NCBI GenBank assembly: GCA_964019135.1
Contig: OZ025258.1
Location: 806,001-870,000, forward strand
Source of the DNA: Arenicola marina
Taxonomy: Eukaryota > Annelida > Polychaeta > Arenicolidae
DNA: 64,000 nucleotides
Reading direction: 5' to 3'
The first letter of the stretch is position 1. The number at the start of each line of letters is the position of its first letter. Below, piece by piece: positions 15,001-30,000 of the stretch. The notes below the pieces were generated by a model. It saw only the letters and a program-made list of their open reading frames with translations, did not search any database and was not told the origin of the DNA. A program made the translations under genes and the position numbers.

Positions 15001-18000
15001 ACCTCGGCGTCCTTCCAACTCGGTATGTACACGATGGCAGTAGCTGACCTACGGGGTCGTTAGGGGCTACGTCTCTACAGGCTGGGGCCTACCTCGGCGT
15101 CCTTCCAACTAGGTATGTACATGATGGCAGTAGCTGACCTACGGGGTCGTTAGGGGCTACGTCTCTACAGGCTGGAGCCTACCTCGGCGTCCTTCCAACT
15201 GGGTATGTACACGATGGCAGTAGCTGACCTACGGGGTCGTTAGGGGCTACGTCTCTACAGGCTGGAGCCTACCTCGGCGTCCTTCCAACTGGGTATGTAC
15301 ACGATGGCAGTAGCCGACCTACGGGGTCGTTAGGGGCTACGTCTCTACAGGCTGGGGCCTACCTCGGCGTCCTTCCAACTAGGTATGTACACGATGGCAG
15401 TAGCTGACCTACGGGGTCGTTAGGGGCTACGTCTCTACAGGCTGGAGCCTACCTCGGCGTCCTTCCAACTGGGTATGTACACGATGACAGTAGCTGACCT
15501 ACGGGGTCGTTAGGGGCTACGTCTCTACAGGCTTGAGCCTACCTCGGCGTCCTTCCAACTGGGTATGTACATGATGGCAGTAGCTGACCTACGGGGTCGT
15601 TAGGGGCTACGTCTCTACAGGCTGGAGCCTACCTCGGCGTCCTTCCAACTCGGTATGTACATGATGGCAGTAGCTGACCTACGGGGTCGTTAGGGGCTAC
15701 GTCTCTACAGGCTGGAGCCTACCTCGGCGTCCTTCCAACTAGGAATGTACATGATGGCAGTAGCTGACCTACGGGGTCGTTAGGGGCTACGTCTCTACAG
15801 GCTGGAGCCTACCTCGGCGTCCTTCCAACTAGGTATGTACATGATGGCAGTAGCTGACCTACGGGGTCGTTAGGGGCTACGTCTCTACAGGCTGGAGCCT
15901 ACCTCGGCGTCCTTCCAACTAGGTATGTACATGATGGCAGTAGCTGACCTACGGGGTCGTTAGGGGCTACGTCTCTACAGGCTGGGGCCTACCTCGGCGT
16001 CCTTCCAACTGGGTATGTACATGATGGCAGTAGCTGACCTACGGGGTCGTTAGGGGCTACGTCTCTACAGGCTGGGGCCTACCTCGGCGTCCTTCCAACT
16101 GGGTATGTACATGATGGCAGTAGCTGACCTACGGGGTCGTTAGGGGCTACGTCTCTACAGGCTGGGGCCTACCTCGGCGTCCTTCCAACTGGGTATGTAC
16201 ATGATGGCAGTAGCTGACCTACGGGGTCGTTAGGGGCTACGTCTCTACAGGCTGGAGCCTACCTCGGCGTCCTTCCAACTGGGTATGTACACGATGGCAG
16301 TAGCTGACCTACGGGGTCGTTAGGGGCTACGTCTCTACAGGCTGGAGCCTACCTCGGCGTCCTTCCAACTCGGTATGTACACGATGGCAGTAGCTGACCT
16401 ACGGGGTCGTTAGGGGCTACGTCTCTACAGGCTGGGGCCTACCTCGGCGTCCTTCCAACTGGGTATGTACACGATGGCAGTAGCTGACCTACGGGGTCGT
16501 TAGGGGCTACGTCTCTACAGGCTGGAGCCTACCTCGGCGTCCTTCCAACTCGGTATGTACACGATGGCAGTAGCTGACCTACGGGGTCGTTAGGGGCTAC
16601 GTCTCTACAGGCTGGGGCCTACCTCGGCGTCCTTCCAACTAGGTATGTACACGATGACAGTAGCTGACCTACGGGGTCGTTAGGGGCTACGTCTCTACAG
16701 GCTGGAGCCTACCTCGGCGTCCTTCCAACTGGGTATGTACACGATGACAGTAGCTGACCTACGGGGTCGTTAGGGGCTACGTCTCTACAGGCTGGGGCCT
16801 ACCTCGGCGTCCTTCCAACTAGGTATGTACATGATGGCAGTAGCTGACCTACGGGGTCGTTAGGGGCTACGTCTCTACAGGCTGGGGCCTACCTCGGCGT
16901 CCTTCCAACTAGGTATGTACATGATGGCAGTAGCTGACCTACGGGGTCGTTAGGGGCTACGTCTCTACAGGCTGGAGCCTACCTCGGCGTCCTTCCAACT
17001 GGGTATGTACACGATGGCAGTAGCTGACCTACGGGGTCGTTAGGGGCTACGTCTCTACAGGCTGGAGCCTACCTCGGCGTCCTTCCAACTCGGTATGTAC
17101 ACGATGGCAGTAGCTGACCTACGGGGTCGTTAGGGGCTACGTCTCTACAGGCTGGAGCCTACCTCGGCGTCCTTCCAACTGGGTATGTACATGATGGCAG
17201 TAGCTGACCTACGGGGTCGTTAGGGGCTACGTCTCTACAGGCTGGAGCCTACCTCGGCGTCCTTCCAACTGGGTATGTACACGATGGCAGTAGCTGACCT
17301 ACGGGGTCGTTAGGGGCTACGTCTCTACAGGCTGGAGCCTACCTCGGCGTCCTTCCAACTCGGTATGTACACGATGGCAGTAGCTGACCTACGGGGTCGT
17401 TAGGGGCTACGTCTCTACAGGCTGGAGCCTACCTCGGCGTCCTTCCAACTGGGTATGTACATGATGGCAGTAGCTGACCTACGGGGTCGTTAAGGGCTAC
17501 GTCTCTACAGGCTGGAGCCTACCTCGGCGTCCTTCCAACTGGGTATGTACACGATGGCAGTAGCTGACCTACGGGGTCGTTAGGGGCTACGTCTCTACAG
17601 GCTGGAGCCTACCTCGGCGTCCTTCCAACTCGGTATGTACACGATGGCAGTAGCTGACCTACGGGGTCGTTAGGGGCTACGTCTCTACAGGCTGGAGCCT
17701 ACCTCGGCGTCCTTCCAACTCGGTATGTACACGATGACAGTAGCTGACCTACGGGGTCGTTAGGGGCTACGTCTCTACAGGCTGGGGCCTACCTCGGCGT
17801 CCTTCCAACTAGGTATGTACATGATGGCAGTAGCTGACCTACGGGGTCGTTAGGGGCTACGTCTCTACAGGCTGGAGCCTACCTCGGCGTCCTTCCAACT
17901 GGGTATGTACATGATGGCAGTAGCTGACCTACGGGGTCGTTAGGGGCTACGTCTCTACAGGCTGGAGCCTACCTCGGCGTCCTTCCAACTGGGTATGTAC

Positions 18001-21000
18001 ACGATGGCAGTAGCTGACCTACGGGGTCGTTAGGGGCTACGTCTCTACAGGCTGGAGCCTACCTCGGCGTCCTTCCAACTCGGTATGTACACGATGGCAG
18101 TAGCTGACCTACGGGGTCGTTAGGGGCTACGTCTCTACAGGCTGGAGCCTACCTCGGCGTCCTTCCAACTGGGTATGTACACGATGGCAGTAGCTGACCT
18201 ACGGGGTCGTTAGGGGCTACGTCTCTACAGGCTGGAGCCTACCTCGGCGTCCTTCCAACTCGGTATGTACACGATGGCAGTAGCTGACCTACGGGGTCGT
18301 TAGGGGCTACGTCTCTACAGGCTGGAGCCTACCTCGGCGTCCTTCCAACTCGGTATGTACACGATGGCAGTAGCTGACCTACGGGGTCGTTAGGGGCTAC
18401 GTCTCTACAGGCTGGGGCCTACCTCGGCGTCCTTCCAACTAGGTATGTACACGATGGCAGTAGCTGACCTACGGGGTCATTAGGGGCTACGTCTCTACAG
18501 GCTGGAGCCTACCTCGCGTCCTTCCAACTCGGTATGTACACGATGGCAGTAGCTGACCTACGGGGTCGTTAGGGGCTACGTCTCTACAGGCTGGAGCCTA
18601 CCTCGGCGTCCTTCCAACTAGGTATGTACATGATGGCAGTAGCTGACCTACGGGGTCGTTAGGGGCTACGTCTCTTCAGGCTGAAGCCTACCTCGGCGTC
18701 CTTCCAACTCGGTATGTACACGATGGCAGTAGCTGACCTACGGGGTCGTTAGGGGCTACGTCTCTACAGGCTGGAGCCTACCTCGGCGTCCTTCCAACTA
18801 GGTATGTACATGATGGCAGTAGCTGACCTACGGGGTCGTTAGGGGCTACGTCTCTACAGGCTGGTGCCTACCTCGGCGTCCTTCCAACTGGGTATGTACA
18901 TGATGGCAGTAGCTGACCTACGGGGTCGTTAGGGGCTACGTCTCTACAGCCTGGAGCCTACCTCGGCGTCCTTCCAACTCGGTATGTACATGATGGCAGT
19001 AGCTGACCTACGGGGTCGTTAGGGGCTACGTCTCTACAGGCTGGGGCCTACCTCGGCGTCCTTCCAACTGGGTATGTACATGATGGCAGTAGCTGACCTA
19101 CGGGGTCGTTAGGGGCTACGTCTCTACAGGCTGGAGCCTACCTCGGCGTCCTTCCAACTAGGTATGTACATGATGGCAGTAGCTGACCTACGGGGTCGTT
19201 AGGGGCTACGTCTCTACAGGCTGGAGCCTACCTCGGCGTCCTTCCAACTAGGTATGTACATGATGGCAGTAGCTGACCTACGGGGTCGTTAGGGGCTACG
19301 TCTCTACAGGCTGGAGCCTACCTCGGCGTCCTTCCAACTAGGTATGTACATGATGGCAGTAGCTGACCTACGGGGTCGTTAGGGGCTACGTCTCTACAGA
19401 CTGGAGCCTACCTCGGCGTCCTTCCAACTAGGTATGTACATGATGGCAGTAGCTGACCTACGGGGTCGTTAGGGGCTACGTCTCTACAGGCTGGAGCCTA
19501 CCTCGGCGTCCTTCCAACTCGGTATGTACACGATGGCAGTAGCTGACCTACGGGGTCGTTAGGGGCTACGTCTCTACAGGCTGGAGCCTACCTCGGCGTC
19601 CTTCCAACTCGGTATGTACACGATGGCAGTAGCTGACCTACGGGGTCGTTAGGGGCTACGTCTCTACAGGCTGGAGCCTACCTCGGCGTCCTTCCAACTG
19701 GGTATGTACACGATGGCAGTAGCTGACCTACGGGGTCGTTAGGGGCTACGTCTCTACAGGCTGGAGCCTACCTCGGCGTCCTTCCAACTCGGTATGTACA
19801 CGATGGCAGTAGCTGACCTACGGGGTCGTTAGGGGCTACGTCTCTACAGGCTGGAGCCTACCTCGGCGTCCTTCCAACTCGGTATGTACACGATGGCAGT
19901 AGCTGACCTACGGGGTCGTTAGGGGCTACGTCTCTACAGGCTGGGGCCTACCTCGGCGTCCTTCCAACTAGGTATGTACACGATGGCAGTAGCTGACCTA
20001 CGGGGTCATTAGGGGCTACGTCTCTACAGGCTGGAGCCTACCTCGCGTCCTTCCAACTCGGTATGTACACGATGGCAGTAGCTGACCTACGGGGTCGTTA
20101 GGGGCTACGTCTCTACAGGCTGGAGCCTACCTCGGCGTCCTTCCAACTAGGTATGTACATGATGGCAGTAGCTGACCTACGGGGTCGTTAGGGGCTATGT
20201 CTCTTCAGGCTGAAGCCTACCTCGGCGTCCTTCCAACTCGGTATGTACACGATGGCAGTAGCTGACCTACGGGGTCGTTAGGGGCTACGTCTCTACAGGC
20301 TGGAGCCTACCTCGGCGTCCTTCCAACTAGGTATGTACATGATGGCAGTAGCTGACCTACGGGGTCGTTAGGGGCTACGTCTCTACAGGCTGGTGCCTAC
20401 CTCGGCGTCCTTCCAACTGGGTATGTACATGATGGCAGTAGCTGACCTACGGGGTCGTTAGGGGCTACGTCTCTACAGCCTGGAGCCTACCTCGGCGTCC
20501 TTCCAACTGGGTATGTACATGATGGCAGTAGCTGACCTACGGGGTCGTTAGGGGCTACGTCTCTACAGGCTGGGGCCTACCTCGGCGTCCTTCCAACTGG
20601 GTATGTACATGATGGCAGTAGCTGACCTACGGGGTCGTTAGGGGCTACGTCTCTACAGGCTGGAGCCTACCTCGGCGTCCTTCCAACTAGGTATGTACAT
20701 GATGGCAGTAGCTGACCTACGGGGTCGTTAGGGGCTACGTCTCTACAGGCTGGAGCCTACCTCGGCGTCCTTCCAACTAGGTATGTACATGATGGCAGTA
20801 GCTGACCTACGGGGTCGTTAGGGGCTACGTCTCTACAGGCTGGAGCCTACCTCGGCGTCCTTCCAACTAGGTATGTACATGATGGCAGTAGCTGACCTAC
20901 GGGGTCGTTAGGGGCTACGTCTCTACAGACTGGAGCCTACCTCGGCGTCCTTCCAACTAGGTATGTACATGATGGCAGTAGCTGACCTACGGGGTCGTTA

Positions 21001-24000
21001 GGGGCTACGTCTCTACAGGCTGGAGCCTACCTCGGCGTCCTTCCAACTCGGTATGTACACGATGGCAGTAGCTGACCTACGGGGTCGTTAGGGGCTACGT
21101 CTCTACAGGCTGGAGCCTACCTCGGCGTCCTTCCAACTAGGTATGTACATGATGGCAGTAGCTGACCTACGGGGTCGTTAGGGGCTACGTCTCTACAGGC
21201 TGGAGCCTACCTCGGCGTCCTTCCAACTAGGTATGTACATGATGGCAGTAGCTGACCTACGGGGTCGTTAGGGGCTACGTCTCTACAGGCTGGAGCCTAC
21301 CTCGGCGTCCTTCCAACTGGGTATGTACATGATGGCAGTAGCTGACCTACGGGGTCGTTAGGGGCTACGTCTCTACAGACTGGAGCCTACCTCGGCGTCC
21401 TTCCAACTAGGTATGTACATGATGGCAGTAGCTGACCTACGGGGTCGTTAGGGGCTACGTCTCTACAGGCTGGAGCCTACCTCGGCGTCCTTCCAACTCG
21501 GTATGTACACGATGGCAGTAGCTGACCTACGGGGTCGTTAGGGGCTACGTCTCTACAGGCTAGAGCCTACCTCGGCGTCCTTCCAACTAGGTATGTACAT
21601 GATGGCAGTAGCTGACCTACGGGGTCGTTAGGGGCTACGTCTCTACAGGCTGGAGCCTACCTCGGCGTCCTTCCAACTAGGTATGTACATGATGGCAGTA
21701 GCTGACCTACGGGGTCGTTAGGGGCTACGTCTCTACAGGCTGGAGCCTACCTCGGCGTCCTTCCAACTGGGTATGTACATGATGGCAGTAGCTGACCTAC
21801 GGGGTCGTTAGGGGCTACGTCTCTACAGGCTGGAGCCTTCCTCGGCGTCCTTCCAACTGGGTATGTACATGATGGCAGTAGCTGACCTACGGGGTCGTTA
21901 GGGGCTACGTCTCTACAGGCTGGAGCCTTCCTCGGCGTCCTTCCAACTGGGTATGTACATGATGGCAGTAGCTGACCTACGGGGTCGTTAGGGGCTACGT
22001 CTCGACAGGCTGGAGCCTACCTCGGCGTCCTTCCAACTAGGTATGTACATGATGGCAGTAGCTGACCTACGGGGTCGTTAGGGGCTACGTCTCTACAGGC
22101 TGGGGCCTACCTCGGCGTCCATCCAACTGGGTATGTACATGATGGCAGTAGCTGACCTACGGGGTCGTTAGGGGCTACGTCTCTACAGGCTGGAGCCTAC
22201 CTCGGCGTCCTTCCAACTAGGTATGTACATGATGGCAGTAGCTGACCTACGGGGTCGTTAGGGGCTACGTCTCTACAGGCTGGAGCTTACCTCGGCGTCC
22301 TTCCAACTGGGTATGTACATGATGGCAGTAGCTGACCTACGGGGTCGTTAGGGGCTACGTCTCTACAGGCTGGAGCCTACCTCGGCGTCCTTCCAACTGG
22401 GTATGTACACGATGGCAGTAGCTGACCTACGGGGTCGTTAGGGGCTACGTCTCTACAGGCTGGAGCCTACCTCGGCGTCCTTCCAACTGGGTATGTACAT
22501 GATGGCAGTAGCTGACCTACGGGGTCGTTAGGGGCTACGTCTCTACAGGCTGGAGCCTACCTCGGCGTCCTTCCAACTAGGTATGTACATGATGGCAGTA
22601 GCTGACCTACGGGGTCGTTAGGGGCTACGTCTCTACAGGCTGGAGCTTACCTCGGCGTCCTTCCAACTGGGTATGTACATGATGGCAGTAGCTGACCTAC
22701 GGGGTCGTTAGGGGCTACGTCTCTACAGGCTGGAGCCTACCTCGGCGTCCTTCCAACTGGGTATGTACATGATGGCAGTAGCTGACCTACGGGGTCGTTA
22801 GGGGCTACGTCTCTACAGGCTGGAGCCTACCTCGGCGTCCTTCCAACTGGGTATGTACACGATGGCAGTAGCTGACCTACGGGGTCGTTAGGGGCTACGT
22901 CTCTACAGGCTGGAGCCTACCTCGGCGTCCTTCCAACTGGGTATGTACATGATGGCAGTAGCTGACCTACGGGGTCGTTAGGGGCTACGTCTCTACAGGC
23001 TGGAGCCTACCTCGGCGTCCTTCCAACTAGGTATGTACATGATGGCAGTAGCTGACCTACGGGGTCGTTAGGGGCTACGTCTCTACAGGCTGGAGCTTAC
23101 CTCGGCGTCCTTCCAACTGGGTATGTACATGATGGCAGTAGCTGACCTACGGGGTCGTTAGGGGCTACGTCTCTACAGGCTGGAGCCTACCTCGGCGTCC
23201 TTCCAACTAGGTATGCACACGATGGCAGTAGCTGACCTACGGGGTCGTTAGGGGCTACGTCTCTACAGGTTGGAGCCTACCTCGGCGTCCTTCCAACTGG
23301 GTATGTACATGATGGCAGTAGCTGACCTACGGGGTCGTTAGGGGCTACGTCTCTACAGGCTGGAGCCTACCTCGGCGTCCTTCCAACTGGGTATGTACAT
23401 GATGGCAGTAGCTGACCTACGGGGTCGTTAGGGGCTACGTCTCTACAGGCTGGAGCCTACCTCGGCGTCCTTCCAACTGGGTATGTACATGATGGCAGTA
23501 GCTGACCTACGGGGTCGTTAGGGGCTACGTCTCTACAGACTGGGGCCTACCTCGGCGTCCTTCCAACTGGGTATGTACATGATGGCAGTAGCTGACCTAC
23601 GGGGTCGTTAGGGGCTACGTCTCTACAGGCTGGAGCCCACCTCGGCGTCCTTCCAACTGGGTATGTACATGATGGCAGTAGCTGACCTACGGGGTCGTTA
23701 GGGGCTACGTCTCTACAGGCTGGGGCCTACCTCGGCGTCCTTCCAACTAGGTATGTACATGATGGCAGTAGCTGACCTACGGGGTCGTTAGGGGCTACGT
23801 CTCTACAGGCTGGAGCCTACCTCGGCGTCCTTCCAACTGGGTATGTACATGATGGCAGTAGCTGACCTACGGGGTCGTTAGGGGCTACGTCTCTACAGGC
23901 TGGAGCCTACCTCGGCGTCCTTCCAACTGGGTATGTACATGATGGCAGTAGCTGACCTACGGGGTCGTTAGGGGCTACGTCTCTACAGGCTGGAGCCTAC

Positions 24001-27000
24001 CTCGGCGTCCTTCCAACTGGGTATGTACATGATGGCAGTAGCTGACCTACGGGGTCGTTAGGGGCTACGTCTCTACAGACTGGGGCCTACCTCGGCGTCC
24101 TTCCAACTGGGTATGTACATGATGGCAGTAGCTGACCTACGGGGTCGTTAGGGGCTACGTCTCTACAGGCTGGAGCCTACCTCGGCGTCCTTCCAACTGG
24201 GTATGTACATGATGGCAGTAGCTGACCTACGGGGTCGTTAGGGGCTACGTCTCTACAGGCTGGGGCCTACCTCGGCGTCCTTCCAACTGGGTATGTACAT
24301 GATGGCAGTAGCTGACCTACGGGGTCGTTAGGGGCTACGTCTCTACAGGCTGGAGCCTACCTCGGCGTCCTTCCAACTGGGTATGTACATGATGGCAGTA
24401 GCTGACCTACGGGGTCGTTAGGGGCTACGTCTCTACAGGCTGGAGCCTACCTCGGCGTCCTTCCAACTGGGTATGTACACGATGGCAGTAGCTGACCTAC
24501 GGGGTCGTTAGGGGCTACGTCTCTACAGGCTGGGGCCTACCTCGGCGTCCTTCCAACTGGGTATGTACATGATGGCAGTAGCTGACCTACGGGGTCGTTA
24601 GGGGCTACGTCTCTACAGGCTGGAGCCTACCTCGGCGTCCTTCCAACTCGGTATGTACATGATGGCAGTAGCTGACCTACGGGGTCGTTAGGGGCTACGT
24701 CTCTACAGGCTGGAGCCTACCTCGGCGTCCTTCCAACTGGGTATGTACATGATGGCAGTAGCTGACCTACGGGGTCGTTAGGGGCTACGTCTCTACAGGC
24801 TGGAGCCTACCTCGGCGTCCTTCCAACTGGGTTTGTACATGATGGCAGTAGCTGACCTACGGGGTCGTTAGGGGCTACGTCTCTACAGGCTGGAGCCTAC
24901 CTCGGCGTCCTTCCAACTGGGTATGTACATGATGGCAGTAGCTGACCTACGGGGTCGTTAGGGGCTACGTCTCTACAGGCTGGGGCCTACCTCGGCGTCC
25001 TTCCAACTAGGTATGTACATGATGGCAGTAGCTGACCTACGGGGTCGTTAGGGGCTACGTCTCTACAGGCTGGGGCCTACCTCGGCGTCCTTCCAACTGG
25101 GTATGTACATGATGGCAGTAGCTGACCTACGGGGTCGTTAGGGGCTACGTCTCTACAGGCTGGGGCCTACCTCGGCGTCCTTCCAACTGGGTATGTACAT
25201 GATGGCAGTAGCTGACCTACGGGGTCGTTAGGGGCTACGTCTCTACAGGCTGGAGCCTACCTCGGCGTCCTTCCAACTAGGTATGTACACGATGGCAGTA
25301 GCTGACCTACGGGGTCGTTAGGGGCTACGTCTCTACAGGCTGGAGCCTACCTCGGCGTCCTTCCAACTCGGTATGTACACGATGGCAGTAGCTGACCTAC
25401 GGGGTCGTTAGGGGCTACGTCTCTACAGGCTGGGGCCTACCTCGGCGTCCTTCCAACTAGGTATGTACATGATGGCAGTAGCTGACCTACGGGGTCGTTA
25501 GGGGCTACGTCTCTACAGGCTGGAGCCTACCTCGGCGTCCTTCCAACTGGGTATGTACACGATGGCAGTAGCTGACCTACGGGGTCGTTAGGGGCTACGT
25601 CTCTACAGGCTGGAGCCTACCTCGGCGTCCTTCCAACTGGGTATGTACATGATGGCAGTAGCTGACCTACGGGGTCGTTAGGGGCTACGTCTCTACAGGC
25701 TGGGGCCTACCTCGGCGTCCTTCCAACTAGGTATGTACACGATGGCAGTAGCTGACCTACGGGGTCGTTAGGGGCTACGTCTCTACAGGCTGGAGCCTAC
25801 CTCGGCGTCCTTCCAACTGGGTATGTACACGATGACAGTAGCTGACCTACGGGGTCGTTAGGGGCTACGTCTCTACAGGCTGGAGCCTACCTCGGCGTCC
25901 TTCCAACTGGGTATGTACATGATGGCAGTAGCTGACCTACGGGGTCGTTAGGGGCTACGTCTCTACAGGCTGGAGCCTACCTCGGCGTCCTTCCAACTCG
26001 GTATGTACATGATGGCAGTAGCTGACCTACGGGGTCGTTAGGGGCTACGTCTCTACAGGCTGGAGCCTACCTCGGCGTCCTTCCAACTAGGAATGTACAT
26101 GATGGCAGTAGCTGACCTACGGGGTCGTTAGGGGCTACGTCTCTACAGGCTGGAGCCTACCTCGGCGTCCTTCCAACTAGGTATGTACATGATGGCAGTA
26201 GCTGACCTACGGGGTCGTTAGGGGCTACGTCTCTACAGGCTGGAGCCTACCTCGGCGTCCTTCCAACTAGGTATGTACATGATGGCAGTAGCTGACCTAC
26301 GGGGTCGTTAGGGGCTACGTCTCTACAGGCTGGGGCCTACCTCGGCGTCCTTCCAACTGGGTATGTACATGATGGCAGTAGCTGACCTACGGGGTCGTTA
26401 GGGGCTACGTCTCTACAGGCTGGGGCCTACCTCGGCGTCCTTCCAACTGGGTATGTACATGATGGCAGTAGCTGACCTACGGGGTCGTTAGGGGCTACGT
26501 CTCTACAGGCTGGGGCCTACCTCGGCGTCCTTCCAACTGGGTATGTACATGATGGCAGTAGCTGACCTACGGGGTCGTTAGGGGCTACGTCTCTACAGGC
26601 TGGAGCCTACCTCGGCGTCCTTCCAACTGGGTATGTACACGATGGCAGTAGCTGACCTACGGGGTCGTTAGGGGCTACGTCTCTACAGGCTGGAGCCTAC
26701 CTCGGCGTCCTTCCAACTCGGTATGTACACGATGGCAGTAGCTGACCTACGGGGTCGTTAGGGGCTACGTCTCTACAGGCTGGGGCCTACCTCGGCGTCC
26801 TTCCAACTGGGTATGTATACGATGGCAGTAGCTGACCTACGGGGTCGTTAGGGGCTACGTCTCTACAGGCTGGAGCCTACCTCGGCGTCCTTCCAACTCG
26901 GTATGTACACGATGGCAGTAGCTGACCTACGGGGTCGTTAGGGGCTACGTCTCTACAGGCTGGGGCCTACCTCGGCGTCCTTCCAATTAGGTATGTACAC

Positions 27001-30000
27001 GATGACAGTAGCTGACCTACGGGGTCGTTAGGGGCTACGTCTCTACAGGCTGGAGCCTACCTCGGCGTCCTTCCAACTGGGTATGTACACGATGACAGTA
27101 GCTGACCTACGGGGTCGTTAGGGGCTACGTCTCTACAGGCTGGAGCCTACCTCGGCGTCCTTCCAACTAGGTATGTACATGATGGCAGTAGCTGACCTAC
27201 GGGGTCGTTAGGGGCTACGTCTCTACAGGCTGGGGCCTACCTCGGCGTCCTTCCAACTAGGTATGTACATGATGGCAGTAGCTGACCTACGGGGTCGTTA
27301 GGGGCTACGTCTCTACAGGCTGGAGCCTACCTCGGCGTCCTTCCAACTGGGTATGTACACGATGGCAGTAGCTGACCTACGGGGTCGTTAGGGGCTACGT
27401 CTCTACAGGCTGGAGCCTACCTCGGCGTCCTTCCAACTCGGTATGTACACGATGGCAGTAGCTGACCTACGGGGTCGTTAGGGGCTACGTCTCTACAGGC
27501 TGGAGCCTACCTCGGCGTCCTTCCAACTGGGTATGTACATGATGGCAGTAGCTGACCTACGGGGTCGTTAGGGGCTACGTCTCTACAGGCTGGAGCCTAC
27601 CTCGGCGTCCTTCCAACTGGGTATGTACACGATGGCAGTAGCTGACCTACGGGGTCGTTAGGGGCTACGTCTCTACAGGCTGGAGCCTACCTCGGCGTCC
27701 TTCCAACTCGGTATGTACACGATGGCAGTAGCTGACCTACGGGGTCGTTAGGGGCTACGTCTCTACAGGCTGGAGCCTACCTCGGCGTCCTTCCAACTGG
27801 GTATGTACATGATGGCAGTAGCTGACCTACGGGGTCGTTAGGGGCTACGTCTCTACAGGCTGGAGCCTACCTCGGCGTCCTTCCAACTGGGTATGTACAC
27901 GATGGCAGTAGCTGACCTACGGGGTCGTTAGGGGCTACGTCTCTACAGGCTGGAGCCTACCTCGGCGTCCTTCCAACTCGGTATGTACACGATGGCAGTA
28001 GCTGACCTACGGGGTCGTTAGGGGCTACGTCTCTACAGGCTGAAGCCTACCTCGGCGTCCTTCCAACTAGGTATGTACACGATGACAGTAGCTGACCTAC
28101 GGGGTCGTTAGGGGCTACGTCTCTACAGGCTGGGGCCTACCTCGGCGTCCTTCCAACTAGGTATGTACATGATGGCAGCAGCTGACCTACGGGGTCGTTA
28201 GGGGCTACGTCTCTACAGGCTGGAGCCTACCTCGGCGTCCTTCCAACTGGGTATGTACATGATGGCAGTAGCTGACCTACGGGGTCGTTAGGGGCTACGT
28301 CTCTACAGGCTGGAGCCTACCTCGGCGTCCTTCCAACTGGGTATGTACACGATGGCAGTATCTGACCTACGGGGTCGTTAGGGGCTACCTCTCTACAGGC
28401 TGGAGCCTACCTCGGCGTCCTTCCAACTCGGTATGTACACGATGGCAGTAGCTGACCTACGGGGTCGTTAGGGGCTACGTCTCTACAGGCTGGAGCCTAC
28501 CTCGGCGTCCTTCCAACTGGGTATGTACACGATGGCAGTAGCTGACCTACGGGGTCGTTAGGGGCTACGTCTCTACAGGCTGGAGCCTACCTCGGCGTCC
28601 TTCCAACTCGGTATGTACACGATGGCAGTAGCTGACCTACGGGGTCGTTAGGGGCTACGTCTCTACAGGCTGGAGCCTACCTCGGCGTCCTTCCAACTCG
28701 GTATGTACACGATGGCAGTAGCTGACCTACGGGGTCGTTAGGGGCTACGTCTCTACAGGCTGGGGCCTACCTCGGCGTCCTTCCAACTAGGTATGTACAC
28801 GATGGCAGTAGCTGACCTACGGGGTCGTTAGGGGCTACGTCTCTACAGGCTGGAGCCTACCTCGGCGTCCTTCCAACTCGGTATGTACACGATGGCAGTA
28901 GCTGACCTACGGGGTCGTTAGGGGCTACGTCTCTACAGGCTGGAGCCTACCTCGGCGTCCTTCCAACTAGGTATGTACATGATGGCAGTAGCTGACCTAC
29001 GGGGTCGTTAGGGGCTACGTCTCTACAGGCTGGAGCCTACCTCGGCGTCCTTCCAACTCGGTATGTACACGATGGCAGTAGCTGACCTACGGGGTCGTTA
29101 GGGGCTACGTCTCTACAGGCTGGAGCCTACCTCGGCGTCCTTCCAACTAGGTATGTACATGATGGCAGTAGCTGACCTACGGGGTCGTTAGGGGCTACGT
29201 CTCTACAGGCTGGGGCCTACCTCGGCGTCCTTCCAACTAGGTATGTACACGATGGCAGTAGCTGACCTACGGGGTCGTTAGGGGCTACGTCTCTACAGGC
29301 TGGAGCCTACCTCGGCGTCCTTCCAACTGGGTATGTACATGATGGCAGTAGCTGACCTACGGGGTCGTTAGGGGCTACGTCTCTACAGGCTGGGGCCTAC
29401 CTCGGCGTCCTTCCAACTAGGTATGTACACGATGGCAGTAGCTGACCTACGGGGTCGTTAGGGGCTACGTCTCTACAGGCTGGAGCCTACCTCGGCGTCC
29501 TTCCAACTAGGTATGTACACGATGGCAGTAGCTGACCTACGGGGTCGTTAGGGGCTACGTCTCTACAGGCTGGAGCCTACCTCGGCGTCCTTCCAACTGG
29601 GTATGTACATGATGGCAGTAGCTGACCTACGGGGTCGTTAGGGGCTACGTCTCTACAGGCTGGGGCCTACCTCGGCGTCCTTCCAACTGGGTATGTACAT
29701 GATGTCAGTAGCTGACCTACGGGGTCGTTAGGGGCTACGTCTCTACAGACTGGAGCCTACCTCGGCGTCCTTCCAACTAGGTATGTACACGATGGCAGTA
29801 GCTGACCTACGGGGTCGTTAGGGGCTACGTCTCTACAGGCTGGAGCCTACCTCGGCGTCTATCCAACTAGGTATGTACATGATGGCAGTAGCTGACCTAC
29901 GGGGTCGTTAGGGGCTACGTCTCTACAGGCTGGAGCCTACCTCGGCGTCCTTCCAACTAGGTATTTACACGATGGCAGTAGCTGACCTACGGGGTCGTTA